DNA from: Lineus longissimus
Lineage: Eukaryota; Nemertea; Pilidiophora; Heteronemertea; Lineidae
DNA: 64,000 nt
Reading direction: 5' to 3'
Assembly (NCBI RefSeq): GCF_910592395.1
Contig: NC_088311.1
Span: 6,078,501-6,142,500, forward strand
In this document: positions 21,712 through 34,090 of the stretch, piece after piece
Layout of the letters: every line of letters starts with the position of its first letter
Numbering within the stretch: position 1 is the first letter of the stretch
Position numbers and translations under genes: made by a program
The notes under the pieces: generated by a model
Database searches by the model: none
The model's input: the letters and a program-made list of their open reading frames with translations, nothing else
What the model was told of the DNA's origin: nothing

Positions 21712-22941
21712 TTAATGCGACATGGAACGCACACTTTCCTCCTCCAATATTGGCGAGTGAAATGCCAGTCTCTTCATCCCGCATACCACTTGACCGCCAG
21801 CGGATGGCGCTGCGTGTCGTACGATGAAACTTTCCCCTCCGGCTACAGTTACTGGCCTTTTGTGGTCAACATGCTGATAGGCATAAATCTTGAACAGGGT
21901 CCGTATATCTGATTTAACTGTATGTATCACTGTTTTCGCTCTAACGGGTGGGGCGGAAAACGCGAGGAGTTTCGCGGAAGATGGCGCTGCACGAGATGAC
22001 CGTGACCTCACCGCACTCGTCGTGATTGGACGGAACTTTCCCGTCCCCTGGACGTTCTGCAGCTTCTCTAAGAAGCGCTGCCGTGGGTTCTTACCCTGGG
22101 TCAACTCGACGGACTCACTGGGGTGATGCCGGTGTTCGCTGTAAATCGCCGGTAACCGGCCGGTGTCCCAGGGAATACGAAATGGATCTGAAGACTTCAC
22201 GTGGTTGCATTGCGGCGATTTTGTCCGCCGGTAGATGTCTCCTAACTTCTGCTTTTGCGGTTTGTGGGTTAAGGAATCTACATCTGTGGTTGGTGATATG
22301 GTCAGGGCCCGTTGCTTTGTGAACTGATCATGGAGACTACTGCTGCTCGTCGCCCATTCAAAGGCATTGAGGAACAACTCATTGTCTCGTATCGTAGGCG
22401 AGGCACCTCCATCAGTTAGAATGATATAAGCCGAGTTATAGTTACCATATTTCGCAGCAAGGAGCAGCGCAGAGTATCCAAGGTTGTTCCTCGCGTCCAC
22501 TCCCAAACCGAATTTGAGCAACGTTTTAACCACCATCTCGACAACAGTCGTATTTCCACTCATGGCCGCATGCATGAGGGGCGTGTTCCCGTCATTATCC
22601 GGCTCATTGATGTCCAAAACATCCTCCCGTAAGATGCCTCGGACGATTTTCTCCCTGCCTCTCATACAAGCATAAGCCAGGGCAGTCCGTCCCATGTTGT
22701 CGCGAAGGCTCAGAAGCGCGCCGGCGCGTACGAAAATCTTGGCCATTTTGTATCCGTCATTTTCATTCTCGAGTAAACAAGCCAGCATCAGCGGTGCACG
22801 GCCGTACATGTCCCTAGAGTCCACGTTTGCATGGTGTTTTGACACCAGGATCCTCACTTGTCGGAGTCTCTCATCCAGCACAGCCTGGTGAAGGGCTGTC
22901 TTCACCGGCCGCTTGTCTTGGACCACTTGGGCTGTAGCCAT
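21712..22941 (-). CDS. Intronless ankyrin-repeat protein, 409 residues
   Basis: The first real ATG is at 22941-22939 (AACATGG, good context); three codons further upstream the same frame only has TTG. Five ankyrin repeats fill roughly residues 15-190, each with the helix-turn signature: TALHQAV, APLMLAC, GRTALAYAC, GNTPLMHAA and YSALLLAA, with linking turns ending VDSRDM, LSLRDN, INEPDN, VDARNN and PTIRDN. Ankyrin stacks bind other proteins; the partner is unknown. The C-terminal half (about 195-409) is Ser/Pro/Arg-rich and likely disordered. The layout (short N-terminal ankyrin stack, long unstructured tail, no intron in the coding region) resembles the vertebrate ANKRD34/ANKRD63 type, but orthology is not shown. 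No membrane segment or SOCS box seen. The unbroken 1.2-kb frame with domain hits makes the gene secure. Confidence 0.93.
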   Translation of the reverse strand: MATAQVVQDKRPVKTALHQAVLDERLRQVRILVSKHHANVDSRDMYGRAPLMLACLLENENDGYKMAKIFVRAGALLSLRDNMGRTALAYACMRGREKIVRGILREDVLDINEPDNDGNTPLMHAAMSGNTTVVEMVVKTLLKFGLGVDARNNLGYSALLLAAKYGNYNSAYIILTDGGASPTIRDNELFLNAFEWATSSSSLHDQFTKQRALTISPTTDVDSLTHKPQKQKLGDIYRRTKSPQCNHVKSSDPFRIPWDTGRLPAIYSEHRHHPSESVELTQGKNPRQRFLEKLQNVQGTGKFRPITTSAVRSRSSRAAPSSAKLLAFSAPPVRAKTVIHTVKSDIRTLFKIYAYQHVDHKRPVTVAGGESFIVRHAAPSAGGQVVCGMKRLAFHSPILEEESVRSMSH

Positions 22942-23074
22942 GTTGTCCAATATAGAAGATACGTCCTCAGAGCATTCCGTGTGTCAAGCCTTCAGGAAAA
23001 TCTTACTCGTTTGTTGACTTGGATTATATGGTCTCCCAAGGCAGCCCCCAATCCTTAACTTAAAATTGGCTAAG

Positions 23075-23084
23075 TATATATAAA
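23075..23084 (-). promoter_or_regulatory. Candidate TATA box of the ankyrin gene
   Basis: The minus strand reads TTTATATATA about 135 bp upstream of the ATG. A start about 30 bp downstream would leave a 5' UTR near 95 nt. Position is suggestive only; the same bases are also a good TATA box on the plus strand. Confidence 0.3.
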
Positions 23085-23847
23085 TCCAAGTCAGTCCTAT
23101 ACTGTAATAAGTATATCGGCTATTGCAGTCCGTCGTGTTATTGGCCTGAACAGACGGATTGTGCTGAGTTATAAATCCCCGACGCTAAAAGTATTTCTTC
23201 CGTGTTGTACTGGGGCGCAATGAGATCGCGTGGTATGTCATTATCATTGCTTCACAGCCTAAGTACGAAGCGGGGTCGTTTCAGTGAGTAATTACAAGCT
23301 ATATGGAGGTATCCAGCATAATGATAGTCAATCAATCGAGTCCAATGATTTGCCACCCGCAGTTCGCATTCTTTGGTCGTGATCTTTCGCTAATTTGGCG
23401 ACAAATCTGAGACATCTTGTCCATTAATGTCCTGTTGGTCTAACGTTAGGCTTAGCTATATTTGGCTCAAAACAGAACCACCCACAGACTGTCGTCATCA
23501 AATATTGCAAATTTGTATCCATTTTACATGCAAAGTAAAATACGTTTACCTGAGTATGTAAACTGTCTACTAATTACACTAAGAATATCTAAAATAGTTT
23601 CTGTTGGCCATCATGTACTTAGACGATAATAAAGTACTTTGATGAATAATCAATAACGATAAAAGCATTTAAAGGTACTCTATAAACCTAGATCTTATTT
23701 TTAAGAAATAAACCAAATGTTTCACCACTGTGACGCTAAGATGAATTGAGTCTCAAAGGCAATTAAGATAATGGACTACTAATCGACTAAACATATGAAA
23801 GTTTACCAATCCTCAGGCGATTGAAAGAGTAAAAGAAGACAGTCGCA
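23085..23847. other. Intergenic, no gene recognised
   Basis: AT-rich spacer between the ankyrin promoter and the tRNA duplication. Confidence 0.5.
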
Positions 23848-23879
23848 ATCCCAACACCAACCGGAAAAAATAACGACAT

Positions 23880-23896
23880 CGTCACTGGGTGGGCTC

Positions 23897-23947
<51 letters not shown>

Positions 23948-23953
23948 AGAGAC
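23880..23953 (-). tRNA. tRNA-Asn (anticodon GTT), copy 1, with an acceptor-stem mismatch
   Basis: The minus strand gives a 74-nt cloverleaf: acceptor GTCTCTG, D arm with GGTTAGCGC, anticodon arm TTCGGCTGTTAACCGAA with anticodon GTT, variable AGGTT, T arm GTGGTTCGAGCCCAC (the internal B box) and discriminator G. The 3' acceptor strand is CAGTGAC instead of CAGGGAC, leaving a T-T mismatch at pair 4-69. No CCA is encoded, as usual for eukaryotes. A run of six T (plus-strand A at 23865-23870) follows as Pol III terminator. It is probably transcribed, but may be poorly processed. Confidence 0.95.
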
Positions 23954-24064
23954 TAGTTAGTTGGCCACTAATTCCAGGAAAACAGTTGTTGGAATAATCA
24001 AGGAAGAGGAAGGTAAAGTAAAAATTGTTTGATCCCAACTCCAACCAGAAAATAATAACGACAT

Positions 24065-24081
24065 CGTCCCTGGGTGGGCTC

Positions 24082-24132
<51 letters not shown>

Positions 24133-24138
24133 AGAGAC
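24065..24138 (-). tRNA. tRNA-Asn (anticodon GTT), copy 2, canonical
   Basis: Same 74-nt tRNA with an acceptor stem GTCTCTG / CAGGGAC in which all seven positions pair, counting one G-T wobble. The anticodon is GTT and the B box GGTTCGAGCCC is intact. A run of four T (plus-strand A at 24049-24052) follows as terminator. It is the likely functional copy of the pair. Confidence 0.97.
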
Positions 24139-24217
24139 TAGTTGGTTAGTCACTAATTCCGTAAGTAAAAGACTTGTTGGAATAATCAAGGAATAGGAAG
24201 GTTAATTAAAAATTGTT

Positions 24218-27150
24218 TAAAAAGAAAAAACATACATTTTGTCACTATTGTGACATTATATCCACAGCGTGACATGCGCGAAATGTGTAACAAAAGACAA
24301 GATAGGCTGATGCGAATACATTTATCGTTTATTGAAGAGGCCCGGATTCAGACAATTTCAAACGTTTACCGGTTCGATTCAATAGAGCCTAACCGGAACT
24401 ATTAGTACGTACATTGTAGTATACGCACTAGTGTTAAGATTCACGACATTATACAATGGTTGGTTAGGTGCTCGGCCATCTTTCTCCCCGGCAAGATAAT
24501 AGTCAAGAAGAGTCATGAAATGTCCCCCCGACCTCGCGACCTCATACATTCCGATACATGAACTTAATTGATTATTACTTTTGTTATGATCATGTCATGA
24601 CACCGCGAAGAGATTAAATATAGGTACGCGAATGAATAAGCCATGTCATTAAAAACGGGCTACAGTCATTACAGCGAAAACTGTGCTAATATCCCAATTG
24701 TAGTTCTGCGTTGGGCGTGATGAATTTGTTATGCTACATCGATCGCCTAAATTTGCAGTTTTTCGTCATGATGTGGATGACTAGCCTATGATAGAATGTA
24801 CTGTAGCGTGGTGTTAACCCTTTAAGACGAAGAGAGGCCTCGCCAGCAATAGTTTTCAGAATCAAGAATGCCTCAGACATCAATGTCCGCTGAAGACGCC
24901 GATCTGGTCATTTGCAGAACTAAACCTTTATCACTGCAAAGGCAGGAACGATATTTTCATGCTGACGACGACCACAACCATGAAGTCACCCAATGAGAAC
25001 AAAGCTTATCAAATAAAGATCTCAATTGGACATCTCGTTACAATTCCTTCAAATTGTTAGAGTAAAAAGAAGTCCCTATAGTGGACATCACGATAAACTA
25101 ATTCTGCTCGTGAAATTATCTTGAAACTTTATTGTTATCTGTTTCAATAATATCTTCCAAGTCTTTTCAAATCGAGCCATAAGAAGCTTTAATATAATCC
25201 GTTTATTATACTCAAATATGAATTCCTGCCCTCCCGAGTATAAACATTCAGAAAATAAATCGAACCGGCTGTGAATCAATTGCAACATCGACCTTTGACC
25301 GCTGGAGGATGATAAAGCTTCCCGTGAATTTGATTGGCTGAATATTCCACAAGCCGTCGGGTATTAGTCCTCGATATCATAACTGTATTTTCGATTAAAA
25401 ATGATCGTTATTTCTGGTATTTTCAGATTAGCTTGGGAGATTTGTTCAGTAACCGCCGGCGCTGCTCGGAGCGGATTTGTGACTCAAGGAAGAGGGTCCT
25501 TGTCGTCTGCTGGTACCACTGGCAATGAGAATTTTATTGGATTCGTCACATGCTTGAGCCGCTAGTCTAATCCGGTCGTCAATATCGGAAACTAAGAAAA
25601 CGAATATGAAACGGTTTGAAAACATTTACATTTCTCGCCGAGGTTTACCCTGAGCCATGTCACGGCAGAATAATATCCATTTTGAGTAGGTGTCGAGTGA
25701 GATCGGATAGGAAAGCAATAAATTGTGATGAGGTATTCATGGGAGGAATGCGGCATTATTTCGTTATTGAATACCAGCATACGATATTGTACACAATAAT
25801 ACATTTATAGTGTCTTTGGTATTGAGTTTTGGCACGCGCATCTTAATCTGAGACTGTCAATCAACGAAGTTTCATAAACTGGGATCTAAAAATAATGCAA
25901 TCTTCTTTTTGAGAGTAAAACAAGTTTTTATCAACGAACGAAACTTTTTTGGCACTAATACCACTCTGACACTGTATAATGTTTCAAATCTGAACAACTT
26001 GTGCGAATATTACGTTCCAGTAGAGCCGGTTCACATTGTTTCTATTTATATCTCGTATTTGCTCATCGCAGAGATAATTATTGCAGGTCGCTGCTATAAT
26101 AATCTCTCTTCTGCGGGGCGCTTTGGTTTTCAAGTCTGTTCATATCAGCCAGCCCTATGCGAGGCGGGTGAACATGGTTGCTTTGTTGACCGCAACCGGC
26201 CACCGAATGTTTAGTTGTCCCTCCTCGATATACTGAGGATTGTCATGCATACAACCCCTCCCCAAGGCACGTGAAAATAAATACCCGTCTTATCAGCGAT
26301 AAATTCTGAAGACATTTGGATTTATGATTTCTCTTCGGGCGATTCTAGCATTTATTTCAGTGGTGTTTACTCATTTAGAACCTAAAATACCCGCCACCGA
26401 CAATAACATATACATAATTTTAACAAAATACCTTGAAATTTCATGATCTATTTAATTCTAATCCGTGATATGGACTCAACGAAGATAGGTGAACTCACAC
26501 GATTTGTCACCGCCCCAGGCAGAGATCAGGCGTGGCACCAATAGGACTATTCAGTTCCATCGCAAAAAACCAGGAGTCGCTGCAAGTATTCGTAAGAAAC
26601 CCTATGCCCTGGTGTCTTGGTTTTTTTTCTTGGCTGATCAACATTTGGCATTTCAGTTGACAGGTTGGTGGACGAATTATAGTTTGATATTCTAAAATAC
26701 CTTGGTACCGTAAAGTCAACTTTTAAATGGAAAATGCATAAGCCTCGTTCTGAGAGTGGAGTGTTTTGGACACGCAACCAAGATGCTCTACCAAAGTTCC
26801 CTCGGGTTGCACTAAAATGTGGAACCATGCACACAGCTCACTTCAGAAGTTTGAGGCTCTCAAAACACTGCTTCAAACACAAATCAGCCAAGGAAGCATC
26901 AACCACCCTAAGTTTTTTAATGAGCACTACACATATTTGCTGAGAAAAACGCTCCAAATAGCCCATTTGCGCGGATTTTAGCGTCACTTGAGCGAGCCGA
27001 TCCGGACTTCCTATACGCGCTGCCGTGACATAATGTAAACAACGGCGCTACCGGCGCTCCGGGCAGGCGATGGATGGAATTTGCCAAATTCGCACATATT
27101 CAAGTTATTTCGTGGCCTATCTTTTTAAGTTTGAGGTATTTTAGAATAGA
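24218..27150. other. Intergenic, no gene recognised
   Basis: AT-rich with no supported frame. A short GC-rich, CpG-containing patch at 26985-27075 could be a promoter, but no transcript can be proposed. Confidence 0.45.
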
Positions 27151-27316
27151 AATTGAACCCTCGGCTTCGGACCTTGGTTGAGTTACCAAGACACTCTCGG
27201 GTGGAGCTAAAATTTCGTCCAAACCCTCGCCTGTCGGCTCGGGTTTGGACTGTATTTTAGCTCCACCCTCGAGTGTCTTGGTAACTCAACCAAGGTCCTC
27301 CGCCTCGGGTTCAATT
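27151..27316. repeat. Foldback palindrome with 76-bp arms and a 14-nt loop
   Basis: The left arm 27151-27226 is the reverse complement of the right arm 27241-27316 with about ten mismatches. Both outer ends read AATTGAACCC, both inner ends AAACCC/GGGTTT. Mismatches cluster in three short blocks, and one uninterrupted block of 26 bp is identical. No target-site duplication is obvious. It may be a foldback-type MITE or a hairpin RNA source. Confidence 0.9.
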
Positions 27317-29590
27317 CCTTAAATGTAGCTTTTGAATGCCCAAACATCAGTTGAAAAATTCCCTAATATCAATGAACTGAGTGACCCAAGAGAGTGCAAA
27401 TCCAAGTCAGCATAAACCTATAAGCTTACACCTTGGACATTTTCAGAATAATTTTTTTCTCGGCAAAATATCCTAAATTTTAGCGTTATCATGAAAATGT
27501 TGTAGGCCTACATGTATTTTGTGAACGCACTTTTGGAGGAAAGTTCTACGATTTCGAAGAACACATTCACACAGATATTTTTTTCCTGGTGTTATTTTGG
27601 AGTTGAAATATGAAACATGAAGGATGTTACATGTTTTCCGCAAAAAATGCAAACATTTCAAACAGCATGAAATAATTTTACTGATACATGATATTTTCTG
27701 AAGAAAACATGACACAGCGCGTGTAGCTCAATGCCACGCAGAAACGCATACCCTCGAAATGAATGTGTCTGCAGCCACATTTTCATATCATAGCCAACAA
27801 AATGCCTGGTGTGGTCTTTATTTAATGACTGAATTCATACAGCACACAGAGGCCGAAACGGTGGAAAATCGAGAAAAAACCGCCCAAGGCGCCCAGTTCG
27901 TTGGGTGTGCTTATAGAATAAATAAAATTGTTGGAATTCATAATATTAACCAAGCACAAAGTGCGAATGCACGCTATTTCCATACTGGTAACTAGGGCAA
28001 ACAATATTCTCCTTCAGTAGGCTTGAGGATCAAACTGAACTTCACCCCGTAAATACAATGGAAATAGTTCCCTAGACGCCTTAAAATCGTCGCCACAATG
28101 AATATGACTTTCCACAAGAGATCCCGCCTTTATCTTTGCATGGATGGTAAGAAGAGATGTTTATGGTACTGACACACAATATACCCCCTTCTTGCTTCTC
28201 GGGGGTTTGTTGCTGTCAAAGCAAGACCAAATATCGCAACCTGGCATTGTTTGCCGACAGACGACAACACCGCTAACGCACCGTGCAACTATTTTGTATT
28301 TTTCTATAGAAAGCAGCAGGATTACGGTCTTAATTTCAAGACAGTATTGCAGGATCAAAGACACGTTACATTAATTGCATCAAATGTCTCTTGGGTGAAA
28401 CCCCCTGCTGTAACTGTTTCTTCAGACTGTAGCAATATCGGGAGCGAAATTTTCCCTACGATCAAATTTAGAGTAAAACACAAAGAGGTGCAATGCGAAT
28501 TCTAGGTCATGTGAAAACATGCCCTAATGATTTATTATCGGAGAAAGGTATTCTTTTTGATTCAATCCAATTTGAGTTATTTACGACGCGTAAGGTGAGG
28601 AGAGAACATGCCCCTAGTTAGTTTGTGTGTTTAGTAACTGTGTTTATACTTTTCGGCTGCTGTGTTACCCAGGGCTGTTAACTTTGACTAAAATATAAGT
28701 CCAATATTCCAATCATGATGCAATGCATCACACACAAGCACTAACAACATTGACAACTATATTTTCAATGGATTACGTCGTGACTACATTATCCCTGGCT
28801 ACAAAGCTAGGCGTTGAATAATGTATTGTTTAGTGGTATCGACCAAGCCATATGAATTCACCAGCACCAAGCAAAGTTCCGAAACTTCATCAAACATATT
28901 AGAAATTATCTTTACAAGAACCAATGGATTACGCCTTTTCATCATATTGAAAGAAGGAAATACAGGCGGCTAGTTTTCATGTCCATGCCCATGTTGCCTT
29001 ATATCATGAAACTATAATATATATATTAGGGGCAGAATTAAACCCAAACCCAGTCATCTTTGGCAAGGTCGACCATCTTGCTTCAGAGGTCAAGTCTTGT
29101 GACCGGAAGGAGCGATGGTGTCGCCTCATATGCAGAGATTGTGAAACTAACTATTAACCATTCATCCCACATGCCCTGCATTCTATAGCTTGTATGTCAT
29201 GAAGGAATTCTCCATGATACTATACATCTATGCTTCACTTATTTATCGCCTTGTTTACCTATCAAATGTTGAACCTACACATGTAATCAACTAGTCTTTA
29301 TTCAATGTGTGTGTTCCAAACAGGTAGGGTGCTTTGAGAGTTTGCAAACTGGCGGTGTATTGTTAGAAGGCTACTTAAAACCACGGTGGCTCCATCATGA
29401 TCAATTGAGAAATATAGGTGGAAGGGAAAAGTAAGAAAAGTATCATGATTACGGATGCTAGAATAAAGCACTGAAATTAGACTATACTGGATCGACAAAG
29501 TATCACGGAGGAAGGTTATGCTGAACGGTTCTAAAATATAAATCATAAGGTTTTGGATCCATGCAACTAAAAAACATGGAAAAACACTAA
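27317..29590. other. Intergenic, no gene recognised
   Basis: AT-rich; open frames at 28144-28505 are of chance size. Confidence 0.45.
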
Positions 29591-29749
29591 ATTATACTGA
29601 GATCCTCGCTGTGCAGGTCATGTACATGAAGGTCTACCGCTATACAGGTCATGGAAATGTACTGAAATAGATATAAGCTGAGATCCTCGCTATACAGGAA
29701 GCCATGGAAAATAAAGTACTGAAATATACCGAGATCCTCGCTATACAGT
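29591..29749. repeat. Degenerate ~50-bp tandem repeat
   Basis: The phrase TGAGATCCTCGCTATACAGG recurs near 29598, 29678 and (as CGAGATCC) 29729, with a partial copy at 29630-29657. The spacer includes CATGGAAA and GTACTGAAAT. Confidence 0.7.
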
Positions 29750-32700
29750 TCTTTTCCAGGGTACATTTGCTGTTTTTAGCATCGGCAACGGCATTTTACA
29801 TTCGTGGAGAAGCGAAAAGGATATTTTGCAGGCGATGGAGAAAGGAAGAGGATAGGAGTTGGTTTTGGTCGGGGAGGCAAATGTAAGAGCAAGAGTTGGA
29901 AAGACAATGTTCACTCACCCTACGCTTTTAGATCCAAGTAAATTGTGTATACGCTTTCCGTTTGAACAGCAACTATACTGTATGTGTCTTGGCGTTATCC
30001 GACGATCCCGGGCGCGGACGACCATCAGTGTCAACAAAAATATGCGGGTTTCAACAATGGGAAAACATACTTGATGTCATAATAATGTCATTGATGCTCT
30101 GTGTGTGGCCTTTGGGGGGGGGGGGGGGGGAGTCAGCAGCTGTTTGAATATGGTTGGTGAACGTGCTGACCAATATCATGATCAGGACAGCACTTTTAAG
30201 GCTCTGGGACTGTTTGTAGGTCACGGTAATGATACTTAATGAACAATTCTGTTGCTAATGACGAGATGTGTTCCATTGTTGTCTTAATCAGATTGAAATA
30301 CAAAATGAAATGCAAAAAAGCAACATGATCCTCAAAACAAGTTGGTTCTTAGAAAAGCACACTTCAGTCTGAATTTCTTTTTGGAATAAAGGTGAAAAAT
30401 GTGTTGGTACCGATCTCTCATTTCTTTATGATGCACCAGTTAAGCGAATGTCTTTCGATTACTCTTCGAGCCCCTTCCTGCCTACATGTATACCTGTTTT
30501 GAAAAGCTCTGTGGATTAACGAGACTGAAAAAAAGGGACTGACTGCGAAATAATGGATTAGCAACAACGGTAGGTGAAGAAAGAGGAGGCCACTAGTCAG
30601 ATATCCTGAGATTCTGGTCTTTTTCCCTCCTTCGTCATTACAAAATAGCGAGAGGCGGAGCATTGAAAACCACTGGTTATATCAGGAAAATACACGTACA
30701 AGACAGTTTGATCATTTATTGTAAATATAAAGACAGTTTCAACTACTTAATTCCAAAAAGAAGAAAATATCATTTAACAAAATCGCATGTTTCAAAGCTT
30801 TATTTCAACAAAATGTCATTAATCGTGTGAATTTGGACAGCTATGGCGTCAAAACAATCAAGGCACTAAGTCAACATGTCGGCCAAAAAACGCCATCTTG
30901 CGTGATCTCGCAAATTTTCTCACATTCTGGCCCGCCTTTTGCAATTAGATGGTGACTGCTTAAAAGGAACAAATCATTACAAATCCCCTTAATAAGTCTA
31001 AATAGTTAGGTATGCACTTTTTATTTATCTTAAACATTTGCTATTTATTTAAAACATTTGTCGGACATTATCTTGCAAACTCCACAAAGACTTATCCGTT
31101 TAATTTGTTATGTTACAAGCTTGTGTTGTGAGGTGAGTGGATCGGCTGATACATGAAGCCGAGTAAGTCTTTAAGTCCATTGTTACCACTTGTCATGCTT
31201 TGTATTTTTTGTTATACTAATCGGTTAATTTTATTAACAGTACCTGGATCAAAGAGTATTCATATCAAAGAGTGGCCATACCATTGTTAACCAATTTGTA
31301 AGTTAACTTGCGCAACATAGTCCAAACAAACAGTTTACCGCCTTTCGGTGCTATTAAATTTTCATTTCCATTAGAGGAAAATAAAAGCAACACACTCTAA
31401 CTAATGGACTTTTTGACTAAATAATGTCAAATCTCTACAAACAGTAAAGGGTCAGAAAGCGCTGTTTTGTAAATACCCTAAAATATGCAATGAGGCGGAC
31501 GCAAATCCGTTGGTTACTCTCCAGCACCAAACACCAGCCTGAGGACCCTTGGGAAACTGGAAAAAATATTAGTAATTGTTTTCAGACCACGTTTTCAATG
31601 ACCCAATATTTTGGCAAACCTCAGAAATTTCTCACCAAATTCCGTCATGTGTTTGATAATTTCTAATTAAGGGCCGTAAACTATTGACGTAAATTAACGC
31701 TGCATGGGTCCTGTGGTGCCCTTGCTGGGGCAGGTGATGTTGGGAATAACCACAAGTTGCCACTTTTGGAATTATTCATTGTACCCTAAGGGACAACAAT
31801 AATAAACAATCCAAAGAAGGCTACTTTGAATCAGATTTTGTTCAAGAATCTTAGGATTACGGAGTTAGATCCGCGTGTGTTTTTCTAGCATTAAACGCGG
31901 ATTTGTGTTGTTTTATTTCGATTTAAATATTCATAAATATATGCTTTAGTCGGGAGTTGATTTGCAGCTGTACCCTTTGAACTTAGCTTAACCATGCAAC
32001 CCCTACTAATAAGATTTAATTAGTAATTCCCAAAAATCTTTTGTTTTCTTTTAGCTTATCGATGTTTTTCGGAAAGCTGTACTTCCGACAGAAGTGAAGG
32101 TTTAAGCAACAGAAGCAAGAAGTTAGCTTGTTAAGTAAAACATGAGTTTAACAAAGAAAAATCAAGTTTCTTTTGTATGATAAGTGTGAGTCAATTAGTG
32201 AATGTAATTAGCTCAACCGAGCTATTGAGACTTAAAACGGTAAAGGAGTGTTTGAGATTAAGTTAATGCGACTGTTGGAAAGCAGCAAGCATGGCGATCA
32301 GTCGAAACTGAAAAAAGCAACTCATTCGTTTCAAAGAACAAAATCTGAATCGCCGCATTGACTTTTCTTCTGGGATCGGAGCAACCTACTTCAGCTTCAA
32401 GTCGGATGAAAACCCGTTTCCGAATCCATATAAAAGTTGTTTAATATTCCACTCAAATTACAGAACTGTCTACAATAAATGTAAAATTCATCTTTTTGAG
32501 TATAAAGTTTCCCATATTGCCTCATGGAGAGACATGCCGTTTTTTGCGGGCGTAGACGTGGCCGATCAATGTCTTTCCCAGAATTTGAAAATTTGACAAA
32601 TCATGAAATGACGACGACGGATTTTGAACAGGCGCCTTGCACGATATAAGAAAACGGGCAAAATCAGATTCGTGCAATTTTAGATTCCATTTTAGAATCT

Positions 32701-34090
32701 TATTAAGTCTTTAAGTCTCAGTTCCTTTTATACATTTCAAAAAAATGTGACAGGGTACTTTATAGACGAGTCGTCATTGCCGAAGTGACGTCATTTTTGC
32801 CTTTGTTAATGTATATAAATGTGTACCCTGCCGCTTGTTCCTAAAATGGCTGATGATATTACAACACGAATGCCTCCCGTAACTGGTTTGACATAAAACT
32901 TTACCAAGCCGTATCCCAATACTCGCAACCAGCCCGAATGACAGGACCGGCGTTGCGGTATCAATGTGCGCCTCAAGATCGATTTTCTCATGGCCATCGT
33001 TCGGTTGACGGGCATGAGTACCGCTGCGATGACGGGCCATCAAAATGTTATAACAATTCCAATAACGTGAGTGGGGAAACATGAAACTTGGGCTTTCTAG
33101 GCAAGATAATATGCAATTACTGTAGGCAAACACCAAATCCGCGCCCCGTCTTTACATAGTGGAAAATAACGGTGTCTGAAAGCGACACGGCTTCCTGACG
33201 CTAAATTAAAAGTCTTATGTTTATTCCGCGGGAAATTGACGAAATATTTTATACAACGCTATTGTTCCTGAGTGTTTGCTTTGCAACAAGTGAAGAAATA
33301 TCGATGCATATATTCGTATATGTTATTACTTTGCTCATAATGTTGATGATAATGTGCAGTGTGGTAATTTCAATCACTTTCCGGGGCGTCCTCATGGCTT
33401 ACAGCTATACTAGTGTATATGTACCTGTTTCCGGACGCGATGATTAAAACAACTGACGCATCTATTCAGCTAACGCGATCATCGCTTCTCCTTGTACATG
33501 TATCTTTAAATAATATATAAATGTTTCTTGCGGACCTTCCTGTGGCATGCCCTAGCGGAATTTATTGATAAACTAACTAATAAACTATACGTGTTATTAT
33601 TGAAAGACAATTTATCTACATTCTCAAGATATTTTCTTCCTATTCAATTTGAATTCAAGTTATAATTATCCATTCAAGATGAAAAATATGTTCCCTTTCG
33701 CTATTCCAGCTTTTTAAATCTCCGTCCTGTCTGAACAAAGTATCAGAATTTGGCGTTCTTCATTGTGCTAAATCTTCCAGATTATTGTGGTGGATTGCGC
33801 CCATTTATGATACACCCTTCTGAAAGCTCGCTGACAAAGAAAATATTTATCTGCGAGACATGCAGTTGGAGCAAACAAAATCCACAAGCTTTGCTCTAAG
33901 TTGAGAATACTAATAATTTGTAACAATTAGTTAAAATTTCAAGACCACGATAAGGATTAAAATTTAGCTTGGTGCCACAACAACCGATGACACACAATGC
34001 GATAGCTTCAGGTCGAAATCGTTTCAAGTTTGAGATATTTAGTATTTGGGACAACACAACCGGTCTCTAATCCGTGATCACTTTATACCG
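29750..34090. other. Intergenic, no gene recognised
   Basis: Long AT-rich stretch with a run of 17 G at 30114-30130, a YY1-like word (CAAGATGGCG on the minus strand, 30891-30900) and a CRE TGACGTCA at 32786-32793. Overlapping minus-strand frames at 32774-33136 are not convincing. Confidence 0.4.

Larger units (their letters stand above)
23848..24217. repeat. Tandem duplication (184 bp) carrying two tRNA-Asn genes
   Basis: Unit 1 (23848-24031) and unit 2 (24032-24217) begin ATCCCAAC(A/T)CCAACC and share the tRNA, its flanks (ACTAGTTRGTT, GTTGGAATAATCAAGGAA) and an AAAATTGTTT end. The flanks have diverged more than the tRNA genes. Confidence 0.9.

Noticed and set aside
32774-33136. Overlapping minus-strand frames of 120 and 69 codons
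   Set aside because: No recognised domain, no splice context and competing frames over the same bases.
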